The notes: generated from the sequence alone by a model not told the origin. A DNA stretch of 64,000 nt from Vibrio viridaestus (GCF_003856525.1 NZ_RJVQ01000002.1:248001-312000); one strand, 5' to 3'; counted from the first letter of the stretch, positions 39,478 to 48,381 are shown. Made by a program: numbers and translations.

Positions 39478-40809
39478 ATGAAAACTCAACATAGTCAATC
39501 TCAAACGCAAGACTCCGATTATTCGAGGCGGAAGATCAATTCAAACGATGTAAAAACATTAAGCCTTTCCGCGCTTGGTGGTGCATTAGAATTTTATGAT
39601 TTTGTTATCTTTGTCTATTTCGCAAATGTCGTGGGCGGTCTTTTTTTCCCAACAGACATGCCTGAATGGATGAGACAGGTTCAAACCTACGGTATTTTTG
39701 CCGCTGGCTATTTGGCTCGACCACTTGGCGGAATTATTATGGCGCATTTTGGCGATCTACTTGGCAGAAAACGTATGTTTATGCTTAGTATTTTCATGAT
39801 GGCTGTTCCCACTTTTGCTATTGGTTTAATGCCAACCTATGAAACAATCGGTCTGGCCGCACCATTACTTCTGCTGTTGTGTCGTATTCTACAAGGTGCA
39901 GCTATTGGCGGAGAAGCCCCTGGTGCATGGGTATTTGTAACCGAACATGTATCGAAAAAACATATTGGTTTTGCCTGCAGCACATTATCGGCAGGGCTTG
40001 TAGCCGGTATTTTAATGGGCTCACTGGTCGCAACAGCAATTCATTCAACGTTTTCTGCAGAAGAAGTTCACCAGTATGGTTGGAGAATTCCCTTTTTATT
40101 GGGTGGGATTTTTGGTTTTATAACGATGTATCTTCGTCGTTGGCTCCATGAAACTCCTGTATTTAAAGCTATGCAGGAGCGTAAAACGTTAGCTGAAGAG
40201 TTACCTTTAAAAACGGTACTGAAAGATCATCTTCCGTCAGTTATCGTTTCTATGGCCGTAACTTGGGTTTTGACGGCTGCGGTTGTCGTTGCAATTTTAA
40301 TGACGCCTTCTTTATTGCAGAAAATCATTCATATTGATCCTACTTTATCTCTGGAAGCAAACAGCGTTGCTATCATCTTTGTTTTGATAGGCTCACTTGT
40401 CTCTGGCATTTTAGCTGATCGATTTGGTGGCGGTGTAAGTATGACCATTTTCAGTGTTGGTTTAGCGGCAAGCTTTTGGGCGTTTTATTCAACTATGCTC
40501 CACGACACCAGCCATCTATTCGAAATGTATGCCGTTGTAGGATTCTTTGTTGGTATCGTTGGTGTAGTACCTGCAATTGCAGTAAAAAGTTTCCCTGCGC
40601 CCATCCGATTTTCTGGACTGTCGTTTTCGTATAACGTCTCGTATGCCATTTTTGGTGGCACAACACCAATGTTGGTGAGCGGTATGATTTCAGAAAACGT
40701 GATGTTCCCTGTTTATTATGTGGCTGCAGTAAGCGTTGTTGGGTTAATTGCCAGTTTGGCGGTTATTAAATTCAGAACGCGTTTGGATTTAGCCGCTGGC
40801 ACAGTATAG
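39478..40809 (+). CDS. MHS-type MFS transporter (metabolite:H+ symporter)
   Basis: A 443-residue, roughly 12-helix major facilitator. The first helix LGGALEFYDFVIFVYF and the loop motif FGDLLGRKRMFMLSI, with LQGAAIGGEAPGAWVFVTEHV, are characteristic of the metabolite:H+ symporter group that includes ShiA, ProP and KgtP. Half-way loop RRWLHETPVFKAM is also usual. The substrate (an organic acid, osmolyte or similar) cannot be told. Single gene after a long upstream region. Confidence 0.88.
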   Translation: MKTQHSQSQTQDSDYSRRKINSNDVKTLSLSALGGALEFYDFVIFVYFANVVGGLFFPTDMPEWMRQVQTYGIFAAGYLARPLGGIIMAHFGDLLGRKRMFMLSIFMMAVPTFAIGLMPTYETIGLAAPLLLLLCRILQGAAIGGEAPGAWVFVTEHVSKKHIGFACSTLSAGLVAGILMGSLVATAIHSTFSAEEVHQYGWRIPFLLGGIFGFITMYLRRWLHETPVFKAMQERKTLAEELPLKTVLKDHLPSVIVSMAVTWVLTAAVVVAILMTPSLLQKIIHIDPTLSLEANSVAIIFVLIGSLVSGILADRFGGGVSMTIFSVGLAASFWAFYSTMLHDTSHLFEMYAVVGFFVGIVGVVPAIAVKSFPAPIRFSGLSFSYNVSYAIFGGTTPMLVSGMISENVMFPVYYVAAVSVVGLIASLAVIKFRTRLDLAAGTV

Positions 40810-40821
40810 TCCTATCTGAAT

Positions 40822-40848
40822 AAAGGCGAAGTATTTACTTCGCCTTAC
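40822..40848. terminator. Bidirectional terminator between the MFS gene and the S1 protease
   Basis: Stem AAGGCGAAGTA/TACTTCGCCTT with a two-base centre, between convergent genes. Confidence 0.75.
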
Positions 40849-41944
40849 TCGTGATTCTGAATGTTCTAAAATATAGTTTGTATGAACGCCACATTAATAA
40901 ACTAAATAAACTTAATATTATGGGGATAGTTGTAGTGCCTCCACCACTTGATGACGTAGTCACGCTACTGCTAGTAGAGTTACTCGCCAAAATAGGATTA
41001 GAGTCAAACGAATATGAGATGGAAAGATTTTCATAGTCATATCCTGATATGCTAGTAAGGCTGCTAGCTGCACTATTCACGAATGATTTGTAGTAATTTA
41101 TATTGGTATAAGCTCCAAAATATCCAGTGCCATTAAGTCTACAGTTACCATTTTCAGCCGTTACATAGGAAGCGACACCGATTAAACGCACACCATAGTC
41201 ACTATCGGAACTATTCGATGGGTTTTGCCAAACTAAAGGCCCACCGCTGTCACCACTACAAAACCCATAATCTGTCGTCTGGGAAGGACTTTGGACACAG
41301 ATAACATCATCACCAGTATCAGAGCTTGATTTTAGACTATTACATGTAGCACTTGGTATTCCTGTTAATAGCACACGCTTTAGGACATCATAGCTATCAT
41401 TTTCATCTATCCCATAGCCACTTGCTTGTACATTCTCCTCATTGTCCTGACCTTCAGCATAACTGTTGAGAAACTGACTTAACATAGTACTAATTTCTGA
41501 TGTTGAGGCGATTTTAATTTTCTTTGCATTAGCAAATGTATTTGCTGAATAAAGGACGGCGATATCGCTTGAGTTAGTAACTGAGCCAGTCCAACTAGGA
41601 TTTATGGTAAAACTACTTACTGAAGCTGATGTTATCGTCGGTGATGATGAATCTGTATAATCTAAATATCGAACAGTAATTGATGAGGTTGTATAGCCTC
41701 CGTCATCTTCAACACAGTGGGCTGCTGTTAAAATAAGACTATCGTCGATGATTGAACCGCCACAAAGTACTGATTCTGTTTCAGAGCCTGACGTTCTTAA
41801 TATAGTAAGCTTCACCTGATACGGGATAACGGAAAGTGATGTTACCGTCCCATTTAGTATTGCATTAATTACAGATGCTTCTGACTTTAGTGGCAGGAAA
41901 CTAGCCAAAAAAATAAAAAGCAGATATTTATTAATCACTCTCAT
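40835..41944 (-). CDS. Secreted trypsin-like serine protease (S1) with C-terminal membrane anchor
   Basis: A 369-residue protease: signal peptide (about 1-23), S1 trypsin fold with His76 in LTAAHC, Asp127 in SSDIAVL and Ser233 in CSGDSGGPL; several Cys suggest disulfides. A Ser/Thr linker leads to GGG (334-336), a hydrophobic segment (about 338-352, IPIILSLFSLLMW) and a basic tail. This resembles a GlyGly-CTERM sorting signal, processed by rhombosortase in Vibrio and followed by type II secretion, but the tail after the first Arg is unusually long. Substrates are unknown. Confidence 0.87.
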   Translation of the reverse strand: MRVINKYLLFIFLASFLPLKSEASVINAILNGTVTSLSVIPYQVKLTILRTSGSETESVLCGGSIIDDSLILTAAHCVEDDGGYTTSSITVRYLDYTDSSSPTITSASVSSFTINPSWTGSVTNSSDIAVLYSANTFANAKKIKIASTSEISTMLSQFLNSYAEGQDNEENVQASGYGIDENDSYDVLKRVLLTGIPSATCNSLKSSSDTGDDVICVQSPSQTTDYGFCSGDSGGPLVWQNPSNSSDSDYGVRLIGVASYVTAENGNCRLNGTGYFGAYTNINYYKSFVNSAASSLTSISGYDYENLSISYSFDSNPILASNSTSSSVTTSSSGGGTTTIPIILSLFSLLMWRSYKLYFRTFRITSKAK

Positions 41945-42047
41945 ATAGTACTCATAATTACACTTTTTTAGCGATTTCTTTTAATTGAATCACATTAAGT
42001 CTATAGGATAATCGTTCATTTGTAATATGAGAATAATTTTAGTTTTA

Positions 42048-42082
42048 CAAAAGCCTAGAGAAATTGTTTTCTCTGGGCTTTA
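42048..42082 (-). terminator. Intrinsic terminator after the S8 protease
   Basis: On the minus strand AAAGCCCAGAGAAAA pairs with TTTCTCTAGGCTTTT with one interruption and a T-rich end. Confidence 0.7.
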
Positions 42083-42109
42083 CCTATAAATGTTATTAGA
42101 ACTCCCTAT

Positions 42110-43855
42110 TTAAGGCTTCAATACCTCAATTTGTTCTCCAAAACTGCTGGTAAAGACAACGACTGATTGTTTTTTTGCTATTCCACTGAGCTCACACTGC
42201 GCTTGGTTCAGGCAAGACGCACCTGTAGACCATTCTCCGGTAAGATAACTTCCATTAGAGTCAGCCACGATGGCAGTCCATGTTGAGCCATTATTTATGC
42301 TCACTGTACTTAGGCTTGTACTAGACGATCCCGTTGCAACATCAATGGATTGTGTCATTGAGTTGCTAGATCCTAAGTTATCCATCACTGTTAACGTTAC
42401 TGAGTACATACCTTCTTCACTAAATGTATGTGTTGTTGTGACGCTTTGTTGATTATTACTTCCGTCTCCAAAGTTCCAAATATAACTCGTAATGATCCCA
42501 TCATTGTCCAATGAATCTGAGGCGTCAAAGTTGCACGATAGCTCTGAACAACTGTAGGTATATGTGGCAACGGGGGGGTTATTAGAACTGGTGGTGCTAA
42601 CGAGTACCGGAGTAAAGTTTGAAGAGCTGATATCGAGCAGTGGTTCCTGATAGTTATCTCCGGAATCATCAGTCCAGTCAAAGTTTCCTGAGAATGTGAG
42701 AAGATTCCAATATAACTGAGCTGGATTGGTGATACTGCTATTATCCTGACTAGCCAGTAATGCTGCCGCCCCAGCAACGTGAGGTGAGGCCATTGATGTT
42801 CCACTCAAAATAGCGTACCCACCACCGGGATAGGTTGATGTTATACACACTCCTGGTGCAGCAATGTTGATGACTGGACTGGCAGTGACATTATTCCAGT
42901 TACTAAATGAGGCTAATGTATCATCTAAATCGTCATAACAGCTGAATATTCCGGAACCACCGGGATACCCATCGAAATCTGCTAATGCTGAAACAGTTAG
43001 GGCAAAAGGCGCATTAGCAGGTGTAAATCCGCTGGCATCCATATTACTATTTCCGGCTGCGACTACGGTCAGGATTCCAGCATCATAAGCGTTTTGAATT
43101 GCCTCGTTCATGGCAAGACTGGTGCCTGAACCTCCAAGGCTCATATTTATTATCTCGATTTTGCCCTGATCAACCACCCAATCTATACCGGCAACTATGC
43201 CTGCGATGGAGCCCGAGCCAGAAGCATCGAGAATTTTAACTGCCCACAACCTAACCCCAGGAGCAACACCGACAACACCAAAATCATTGTCTAAAGCGCC
43301 AATTGAACCTGCTACATGTGTCCCGTGATAATGGTCGTCGTCGCCTCCGGTATTACAAATATAAGTCTGCTTCCAGGGCGCACCTTTTCCTGTTGTGCTA
43401 AGACAATTAACATCGCCAACCACATTGAGATCGGGGTGAGCGAGATCGATTCCTGTATCAAGAACGGCCACATCCGCATCGACCCGGAAGTCATCAATAG
43501 AATTAATGCTCAACCCGCCGATATTCGGGAAAATTCTTTGTACGCCTGTTGGTATGGTTTGAGCGATAGCGGTTACTTTTATATCTTTCTCGATAAATCG
43601 AATTCTTGGGTCATTCGATAATCTTGAAGCTGCATTCGGTGGGATTGAGATTGAAAAGCCGTTAAAAGCAGTTCGATATATATAGTCGATACGTCCGTTG
43701 GTACTTTTTGCTATCTCTGATGCGACTTGTGCAGGCATCAAGACATCGCTTTTCAGAGCAACAATATAACGTTCTGTTGGGGTGACTGGTTGGGCTAAAG
43801 CAGCAAATGAAAGCATGCTGGCAGCCAGAATCCCAATGAAGTGCATTAGTTTCAT
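42110..43855 (-). CDS. Secreted subtilisin-like serine protease (S8) with PKD domain
   Basis: A 581-residue protease. Signal peptide (about 1-21), inhibitor I9 propeptide (about 28-95), S8 catalytic domain (about 125-410) with Asp133 in VLDTGID, His177 in HGTHVAG, oxyanion Asn269 in AAGN and Ser354 in GTSMASPHVAG. A PKD domain (about 427-507, with YIWNFGDGS and TVMDNLG) and a C-terminal domain with a Cys pair (548, 554) follow; the latter may bind substrate. GGAGG lies before the ATG. Likely secreted to degrade external proteins. No sorting anchor is seen, unlike the neighbouring S1 protease. Confidence 0.93.
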   Translation of the reverse strand: MKLMHFIGILAASMLSFAALAQPVTPTERYIVALKSDVLMPAQVASEIAKSTNGRIDYIYRTAFNGFSISIPPNAASRLSNDPRIRFIEKDIKVTAIAQTIPTGVQRIFPNIGGLSINSIDDFRVDADVAVLDTGIDLAHPDLNVVGDVNCLSTTGKGAPWKQTYICNTGGDDDHYHGTHVAGSIGALDNDFGVVGVAPGVRLWAVKILDASGSGSIAGIVAGIDWVVDQGKIEIINMSLGGSGTSLAMNEAIQNAYDAGILTVVAAGNSNMDASGFTPANAPFALTVSALADFDGYPGGSGIFSCYDDLDDTLASFSNWNNVTASPVINIAAPGVCITSTYPGGGYAILSGTSMASPHVAGAAALLASQDNSSITNPAQLYWNLLTFSGNFDWTDDSGDNYQEPLLDISSSNFTPVLVSTTSSNNPPVATYTYSCSELSCNFDASDSLDNDGIITSYIWNFGDGSNNQQSVTTTHTFSEEGMYSVTLTVMDNLGSSNSMTQSIDVATGSSSTSLSTVSINNGSTWTAIVADSNGSYLTGEWSTGASCLNQAQCELSGIAKKQSVVVFTSSFGEQIEVLKP

Positions 43856-44055
43856 GGGGCCTCCTCATCCATTACTCGCGCAACAGATAAGTCAGAGTAA
43901 GTGTCAAAAAATATTATTGATAAAAGTGTAGATTGTGAGGTGTGATACATCAATTTTTAATGTGATATTTATTGGTCTCGTGAATGTATTTCAGGATGGA
44001 ATTATGACTAAATAATTATGGACTCGAATGGAGAAATGAGTGAACGGATCAGATA

Positions 44056-44090
44056 TTAAAAAAGCTTAGTGAGACGTTTCACTAAGCTTT
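44056..44090 (-). terminator. Intrinsic terminator after tRNA-Arg
   Basis: A perfect 12-bp stem AAAGCTTAGTGA/TCACTAAGCTTT followed on the minus strand by a T run, seven bases after the tRNA CCA end. Confidence 0.88.
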
Positions 44091-44096
44091 GATATA

Positions 44097-44173
44097 TGGC
44101 GCTCCCGACAGGATTTGAACCTGTGACCTGCCCCTTAGGAGGGGGCCGCGCTATCCAGCTGTGCCACGGGAGC
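44097..44173 (-). tRNA. tRNA-Arg, anticodon CCU
   Basis: A 77-nt cloverleaf on the minus strand: acceptor GCTCCCG/CGGGAGC, anticodon loop CTCCTAA (anticodon CCT), T-arm GGTTCAAATCC and encoded CCA. It reads the rare AGG codon. Confidence 0.95.
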
Positions 44174-44227
44174 GAAGAACCTTATAGTACTGAATTTTCA
44201 TGATAAGTTCATCTCTATCCGTGAAAT

Positions 44228-45349
44228 TTACATCTGTTTGTGCATTACATCGCCAATTTGGATGCTTTCTGCTAGGGTTGGTTGGTCAACTTTTAGATCT
44301 GCATCGTTTTCGTAGACTCTAGTGACGGTTAATGTAATGTCGCTTTGGGTAACTTTGGGTCTGGATATGCCACGCTGATCGATGAATGACCCGGTATGCC
44401 ACAATTGAAGTTTATCGCCGACTCGTACACCATGAATTCGGCCAAGGTTCATGGTGACGGTTTCACCAAACTTAGCAACGACTTCAGGAAGTGTAATTTT
44501 ACAGGAAAGCTCTGATTCCATATCGAGCATGATATTTCGGCTAACGCGACGCAGCATGTCACCATAAGCTGATGACCAGAATCTTGCACTGCGTGTATCA
44601 ACCTGACTGGTTTTAGGGAACGGCCAGGTTGCTACTTCACGATAGTTTTTTTGAATAACCTTATTTCCTGTTTTGCCGTCGTATACAAACATATTGAGAG
44701 CAAATTGACGGTTAATAACATCATTACTGTTTATTGTGGCGGATAGGTCAGTGATAGTTCCCCCAACTATATAAGATGCATTGCGATCCTGAGCGATCAT
44801 CTGAATCCTTGATGAATGGTTTTTATCGATAGCATAGTCAGACGTTCCGACAGAAATAAAGCTTTGTGATGTCTGATCAATCTGCTTATTTAAGATATTT
44901 GAAAAATCGGCACCAAGGTCGTAAATCTGTCCCATGACAGCTTGTTGTGGATTCTCAATTTCAATATTGCTGAACAAAAATGTCTTTTTATATTGGTCAA
45001 CATGGCAACCCTTTGCCGATGGGTAGATGTCAATTTTTGCCTTTACGTACATGGTCCCATTTTCGGTACCAACCTGTTCGACCAAAATATAACGCACTTC
45101 ATGATTGGTAAATTGAAATTCGTTCTGTTGAGTATTCAGCATCGGATATAAATTGCTGACCGCTCCAATATCGGCACCAGAAAATTGAACGGCTCGATAA
45201 ATCGCATCTTCTAACGCATTTAACTTGGCTCTATCTTCGGTTGACGCAATCGCAGAGCTGCCAATTACCTCATACCAAGCGGCCATCGCAGGTGATGTTA
45301 CGCTAAACAAGGCACTTATTCCGAAGAGTGTTGTAAGTAACTTTTTCAT
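44228..45349 (-). CDS. flgT: Flagellar H-ring protein FlgT
   Basis: A 373-residue periplasmic protein with a signal peptide (1-23, ending AMA). It matches the Vibrio FlgT family, which builds the H ring around the LP ring of the sodium-driven polar flagellum and helps anchor MotX and MotY. The N-terminal FlgT domain (AWYEVIGSSAIASTEDRAKLNALEDAIYRAV in overlapping parts) and a beta-rich C-terminal domain (about 280-373) are seen. Divergent from flgOP with a sigma54 promoter candidate upstream. Confidence 0.92.
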   Translation of the reverse strand: MKKLLTTLFGISALFSVTSPAMAAWYEVIGSSAIASTEDRAKLNALEDAIYRAVQFSGADIGAVSNLYPMLNTQQNEFQFTNHEVRYILVEQVGTENGTMYVKAKIDIYPSAKGCHVDQYKKTFLFSNIEIENPQQAVMGQIYDLGADFSNILNKQIDQTSQSFISVGTSDYAIDKNHSSRIQMIAQDRNASYIVGGTITDLSATINSNDVINRQFALNMFVYDGKTGNKVIQKNYREVATWPFPKTSQVDTRSARFWSSAYGDMLRRVSRNIMLDMESELSCKITLPEVVAKFGETVTMNLGRIHGVRVGDKLQLWHTGSFIDQRGISRPKVTQSDITLTVTRVYENDADLKVDQPTLAESIQIGDVMHKQM

Positions 45350-45363
45350 GTTTTTTCCAATTG

Positions 45364-45377
45364 GGTACGATTTTTGC
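45364..45377 (+). promoter_or_regulatory. Candidate sigma54 promoter of flgOP
   Basis: GG at 45364-45365 and GC at 45376-45377, ten bases apart, in the context gggtacgatttttgct. The start would be near 45389, about 120 bases before flgO. Confidence 0.5.
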
Positions 45378-45434
45378 TTTTAAGTCTGAGTAACTGTTGT
45401 TGGCAACACTTCTCACGCCGTCTGTGAGATAAAA

Positions 45435-45448
45435 GCAAAGAGTGTTCC
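45435..45448 (-). promoter_or_regulatory. Candidate sigma54 promoter of flgT
   Basis: On the minus strand TGGAACACTCTTTGCTTTT has GG-N10-GC (GG at 45447-45448, GC at 45435-45436). The start would be near 45423, about 74 bases before flgT. Confidence 0.55.
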
Positions 45449-45507
45449 ATCTTTTACTGTCAAATTTTGGACACTGCCGTTGCCGGACACAATTTGGAGA
45501 ACGAACA

Positions 45508-46140
45508 ATGAAACAATGGCTTATTTTTGTGCCTGCTTTACTGATGGCTGGGTGTATGGCTCCCATCTATAACGGTAAGGAAGAATATAAAGGTGCTCAG
45601 TTTATGCTGCAGAGAAGTCCTCAACATACGATGGATTATTTCGTGAAAAGTATGACTGAGGATCTGATCGAGTCGAATACCAGTGTGACAGCGAGAACAC
45701 CTATAGCCGTCACATCGTTCGTCGATCTACAGAATATGGATACGACGAACTGGTTGGGTAACTCTGTATCTGAAGGGTTTATTCATCAATTTCAGGAGCG
45801 TGGATTTAAGGTCGTTGACTTCAAAACAACGGGTTCAATTCAGGTGACTCAACAAGGCGATTTTGCTTTTAGCCGTAATTGGACGGATTTGGCTGAGAAA
45901 CAGGACATTCAGTATGTCCTGACCGGAACGATGTTACGACAAGAAGGTGGCGTTCTATTTAATGCAAGAGTCGTCGGTATGCAGAGTAGGATTGTGGTGG
46001 CGACAGCTCAGGGCTTTTTACCAGCCGATCGTATAGGTCGAGATCTGGATACATTAAATGCGATGCGTACTCAGGACGGTGTTCTTATCCGCTCTGACCC
46101 AACTATGCGTCAGCCATATACCGTTATTCTGCGTCCATAA
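45508..46140 (+). CDS. flgO: Flagellar outer-membrane lipoprotein FlgO
   Basis: A 210-residue lipoprotein with lipobox MAGC (Cys16) and a FlgO domain (about 40-200) related to curli CsgG and LpoB folds (PIAVTSFVDLQNMDTTNWLGNSVSEGF). In Vibrio FlgO and FlgP are needed for a stable, full-length polar flagellum. The ATG at 45508 has GGAGA upstream. It lies 12 bases before flgP with which it forms an operon. Confidence 0.9.
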   Translation: MKQWLIFVPALLMAGCMAPIYNGKEEYKGAQFMLQRSPQHTMDYFVKSMTEDLIESNTSVTARTPIAVTSFVDLQNMDTTNWLGNSVSEGFIHQFQERGFKVVDFKTTGSIQVTQQGDFAFSRNWTDLAEKQDIQYVLTGTMLRQEGGVLFNARVVGMQSRIVVATAQGFLPADRIGRDLDTLNAMRTQDGVLIRSDPTMRQPYTVILRP

Positions 46141-46152
46141 GGAGGATATCTC

Positions 46153-46584
46153 ATGAGAGTTTTACTACTGGTTTTAGTCGCGGTTCTTATGATGGGATGT
46201 CAACCGTTACAGACTATGGAAAAACAAGAATTTCTGACCTCAGTTGGCTACGCGTCTATCGGTGACCAAAAAGGTCGCAATGATGCCGAAAAGCAAGTGA
46301 GAGCTATGAGAGCTTCAAAAATTGATGCTTATCGAGAATTGGCGGAGCAGGTTTATGGAATGCGAGTCAGTGGACGAGCAGACCTGATGGATCAAAGATT
46401 AGGTACCGAAGCCACTTCTGGATCGGTTGATGGCATCATCCGTGGAGCGGAAGTTGTACGCAGTTATAAAGTCGGTGATAGTTACGTGACTGAATTACGT
46501 CTGGACATTAAGCGTATGAATGAAATGCGTAATTATGGCGAAGTGATACAGGTACCAGACAGAAGACAGACAACCATTTTCTAA
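46153..46584 (+). CDS. flgP: Flagellar lipoprotein FlgP
   Basis: A 143-residue lipoprotein with lipobox MMGC (Cys16) and the short FlgP domain (YASIGDQKGRNDAEKQVRAMRASKIDAYRELAEQV in parts). FlgP forms an outer-membrane disc structure at the flagellar base and affects motility and colonisation in V. cholerae. AAGGAGG lies just upstream. Ends before a bidirectional terminator shared with flgN. Confidence 0.9.
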   Translation: MRVLLLVLVAVLMMGCQPLQTMEKQEFLTSVGYASIGDQKGRNDAEKQVRAMRASKIDAYRELAEQVYGMRVSGRADLMDQRLGTEATSGSVDGIIRGAEVVRSYKVGDSYVTELRLDIKRMNEMRNYGEVIQVPDRRQTTIF

Positions 46585-46613
46585 ATTAAGTTTTTCGTTA
46601 CGTTCTCCAAAAG

Positions 46614-46639
46614 AAAAAGCGGCAATTTTGCCGCTTTTG
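46614..46639. terminator. Bidirectional terminator between flgP and flgN
   Basis: Stem AAAAGCGGCAA/TTGCCGCTTTT with a two-base centre between convergent operons. Confidence 0.82.
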
Positions 46640-46660
46640 TCATTTTCAGTTGCCACTTAT

Positions 46661-47086
46661 TTATGCTTTAAGATTGGTTCCCAACGTCGAGATGTTTTTG
46701 GTTTTTCCATCTGAACTGTAGGTCATGCCCACTTTGCCTTGGCTCTGTTGCATCAGGTTTTTCAACTTGTGAAAGCTAATCTGGGCTCTCTCAAGTGCTT
46801 GCCCATTAATCTCATTCGCTCGTTGGCATTCGGCTATGATTTGTTGAATTGTACTCACAATCTTCGAACTTTCTTCATCCTCAGTCAGGCTCTTAACGTT
46901 CGGGTGCTTAGCAATTCGTTGATCAGTTGAATTCAACTGCTCCACCAATTTTACTTTCTGGTGGGCTAGGGATTCTATGTCTGCAGATACTCGTTTAGTT
47001 ATGGCCACCTTTTCTTCGTCTAAAAGTGCTAGAAGTTCTTGAGCACTTTTTAGTTGAAAGTCGAGTAAATCCTGTAGTGCAGCCAT
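46661..47086 (-). CDS. flgN: Flagellar export chaperone FlgN
   Basis: A 141-residue, mainly helical cytoplasmic chaperone (LQDLLDFQLKSAQELLALLDEEKVA) that escorts FlgK and FlgL to the flagellar export gate. Heptad patterns fill about residues 5-120. It is 43 bases downstream of flgM on the same strand, the standard flgMN pair. Confidence 0.88.
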   Translation of the reverse strand: MAALQDLLDFQLKSAQELLALLDEEKVAITKRVSADIESLAHQKVKLVEQLNSTDQRIAKHPNVKSLTEDEESSKIVSTIQQIIAECQRANEINGQALERAQISFHKLKNLMQQSQGKVGMTYSSDGKTKNISTLGTNLKA

Positions 47087-47129
47087 AGTACTGTTCCTAT
47101 TTTATGAGCGATGAAAAGGTATAGGAGGA

Positions 47130-47453
47130 TTAGCTTAATCCACCCAACTCTTTTTCATATTTGATCATATTTTCTGCTAGTTTGTCAGGATCAACTACAT
47201 AGGAGCCATTTGCAATGGCTTCTTTGATTGCCTGAACTTTCGCGCTATCAAAGGCGGGAGAAGAGGCCATCTGGTTATGCATATTCCCGATCTCCTTGCT
47301 TTGTGAGCTGATTGAGACCGCATCTTTGCCCGAAGATGAGCTTCTCTCTGCTCCCTGAGTCTTCGAGTCCGACGAGTTGTTATCAGCACGTTGACTGCTC
47401 CGACTCGTATTCGTTAACGAGTGTCCGGAGCGTATGTTATCAATACCTGCCAT
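47130..47453 (-). CDS. flgM: Anti-sigma28 factor FlgM
   Basis: A 107-residue protein. The N-terminal half is Ser/Asn/Gln-rich and probably disordered, as needed for export through the flagellum. The C-terminal half (about 50-107, SSPAFDSAKVQAIKEAIANG and DPDKLAENMIKYEKEL) is the sigma28-binding helical region. Export on hook completion frees FliA for late genes. A sigma28 promoter lies directly upstream, making it feedback-controlled. Confidence 0.92.
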   Translation of the reverse strand: MAGIDNIRSGHSLTNTSRSSQRADNNSSDSKTQGAERSSSSGKDAVSISSQSKEIGNMHNQMASSPAFDSAKVQAIKEAIANGSYVVDPDKLAENMIKYEKELGGLS

Positions 47454-47491
47454 AATGAGCCCTTAGGTTGATTGTACATTTCGTATCGTCG

Positions 47492-47518
47492 TTATCGACC
47501 GATGGTTACGATACTTTA
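47492..47518 (-). promoter_or_regulatory. sigma28 promoter of flgMN
   Basis: On the minus strand TAAAGTAT, exactly 11 bases, then GTCGATAA, against the consensus TAAAGTTT-N11-GCCGATAA (14 of 16 bases). It lies 39 bases before the flgM ATG. Confidence 0.85.
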
Positions 47519-47557
47519 GCATTTAATATCTGAAAATGGTCTTTTTTTCACCGATGT

Positions 47558-48301
47558 TTAAAACCGAACGGTAACTTCACTAATTCCTGATACCCTCGCA
47601 TCAATGATCCTATTAGATTTGTCATTTTTCACGCGGATTTGTTCCCCCCAGGAACCATCAGTTAGCGCGGTCCCTTGTGTGGTGATAGCGAGACCATTTT
47701 TGATTGCTTTAATCGTAACACTTTCATTACGACAAACAACGCAAATATCATTGCCATCTATGATATCGGCAACAGCAATATTTCTTTTAGTCTTAGATCC
47801 GACCACTTGTTGAATTGATGAAAAACCTTGCTGACGGAAGCGAAGCAAGTCTACCATAGAGAGGCTAACATCTTGTTGAGTAATAATTTGTCCGCGTGAA
47901 AGTGGCAGAGTAGCAACGACGGCTGGAACGGTGACTTTGAGCCTAACAGGCACATAAACCTTCCAATTTTCGCTTTTACACTCAATTAGAACAGTGACAT
48001 TGCTTGCAGATCCATTCTTTGAAGAGGAAAAAGCAGATAGCCCGGTTGGACAATCGCTAACTTGTAGCCGATTATCTAAGGTAGCCGCATTAGCCGATAT
48101 GGTACCTCCACTTGGAGGCGTGAAATTTTCAACGACATAACTTTCGGCTAGTTTTTGAATTTGTTCAAGTTGCTGGTCTGTTGCTGATTGTGCATTCAGA
48201 CTAAAGAAAAATAATAAAAGGGCGATAAAGCTGTATAAAAGTTTACAGAAGGCTCTACACTTAGTAATAGAAAATGAAGTCAGACTTTGTTTAGAAAACA
48301 T
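47558..48301 (-). CDS. flgA: Flagellar P-ring assembly chaperone FlgA
   Basis: A 247-residue periplasmic protein. A hydrophobic segment (about 22-40, LLYSFIALLLFFFSLNAQSA) is the export signal after an unusually long N-terminal extension. The SAF-type region (VVATLPLSRGQIITQQDVSL, about 130-160) and the C-terminal beta domain end in ISEVTVRF. FlgA assists FlgI assembly around the rod. Divergent from cheV. Confidence 0.9.
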   Translation of the reverse strand: MFSKQSLTSFSITKCRAFCKLLYSFIALLLFFFSLNAQSATDQQLEQIQKLAESYVVENFTPPSGGTISANAATLDNRLQVSDCPTGLSAFSSSKNGSASNVTVLIECKSENWKVYVPVRLKVTVPAVVATLPLSRGQIITQQDVSLSMVDLLRFRQQGFSSIQQVVGSKTKRNIAVADIIDGNDICVVCRNESVTIKAIKNGLAITTQGTALTDGSWGEQIRVKNDKSNRIIDARVSGISEVTVRF

Positions 48302-48381
48302 AACTTTGTTTCTCTGTTCGGTAATTGCTAACTAGTAGACTAACACTTTTTAGTGCAAATGTTTGAGATGGAGATGAGCTT

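Noticed and set aside
44097-44173. tRNA-Arg as attachment site of an island covering the proteases
   Set aside because: No integrase next to it and no second copy of the tRNA 3' end was noticed in the flanking sequence.
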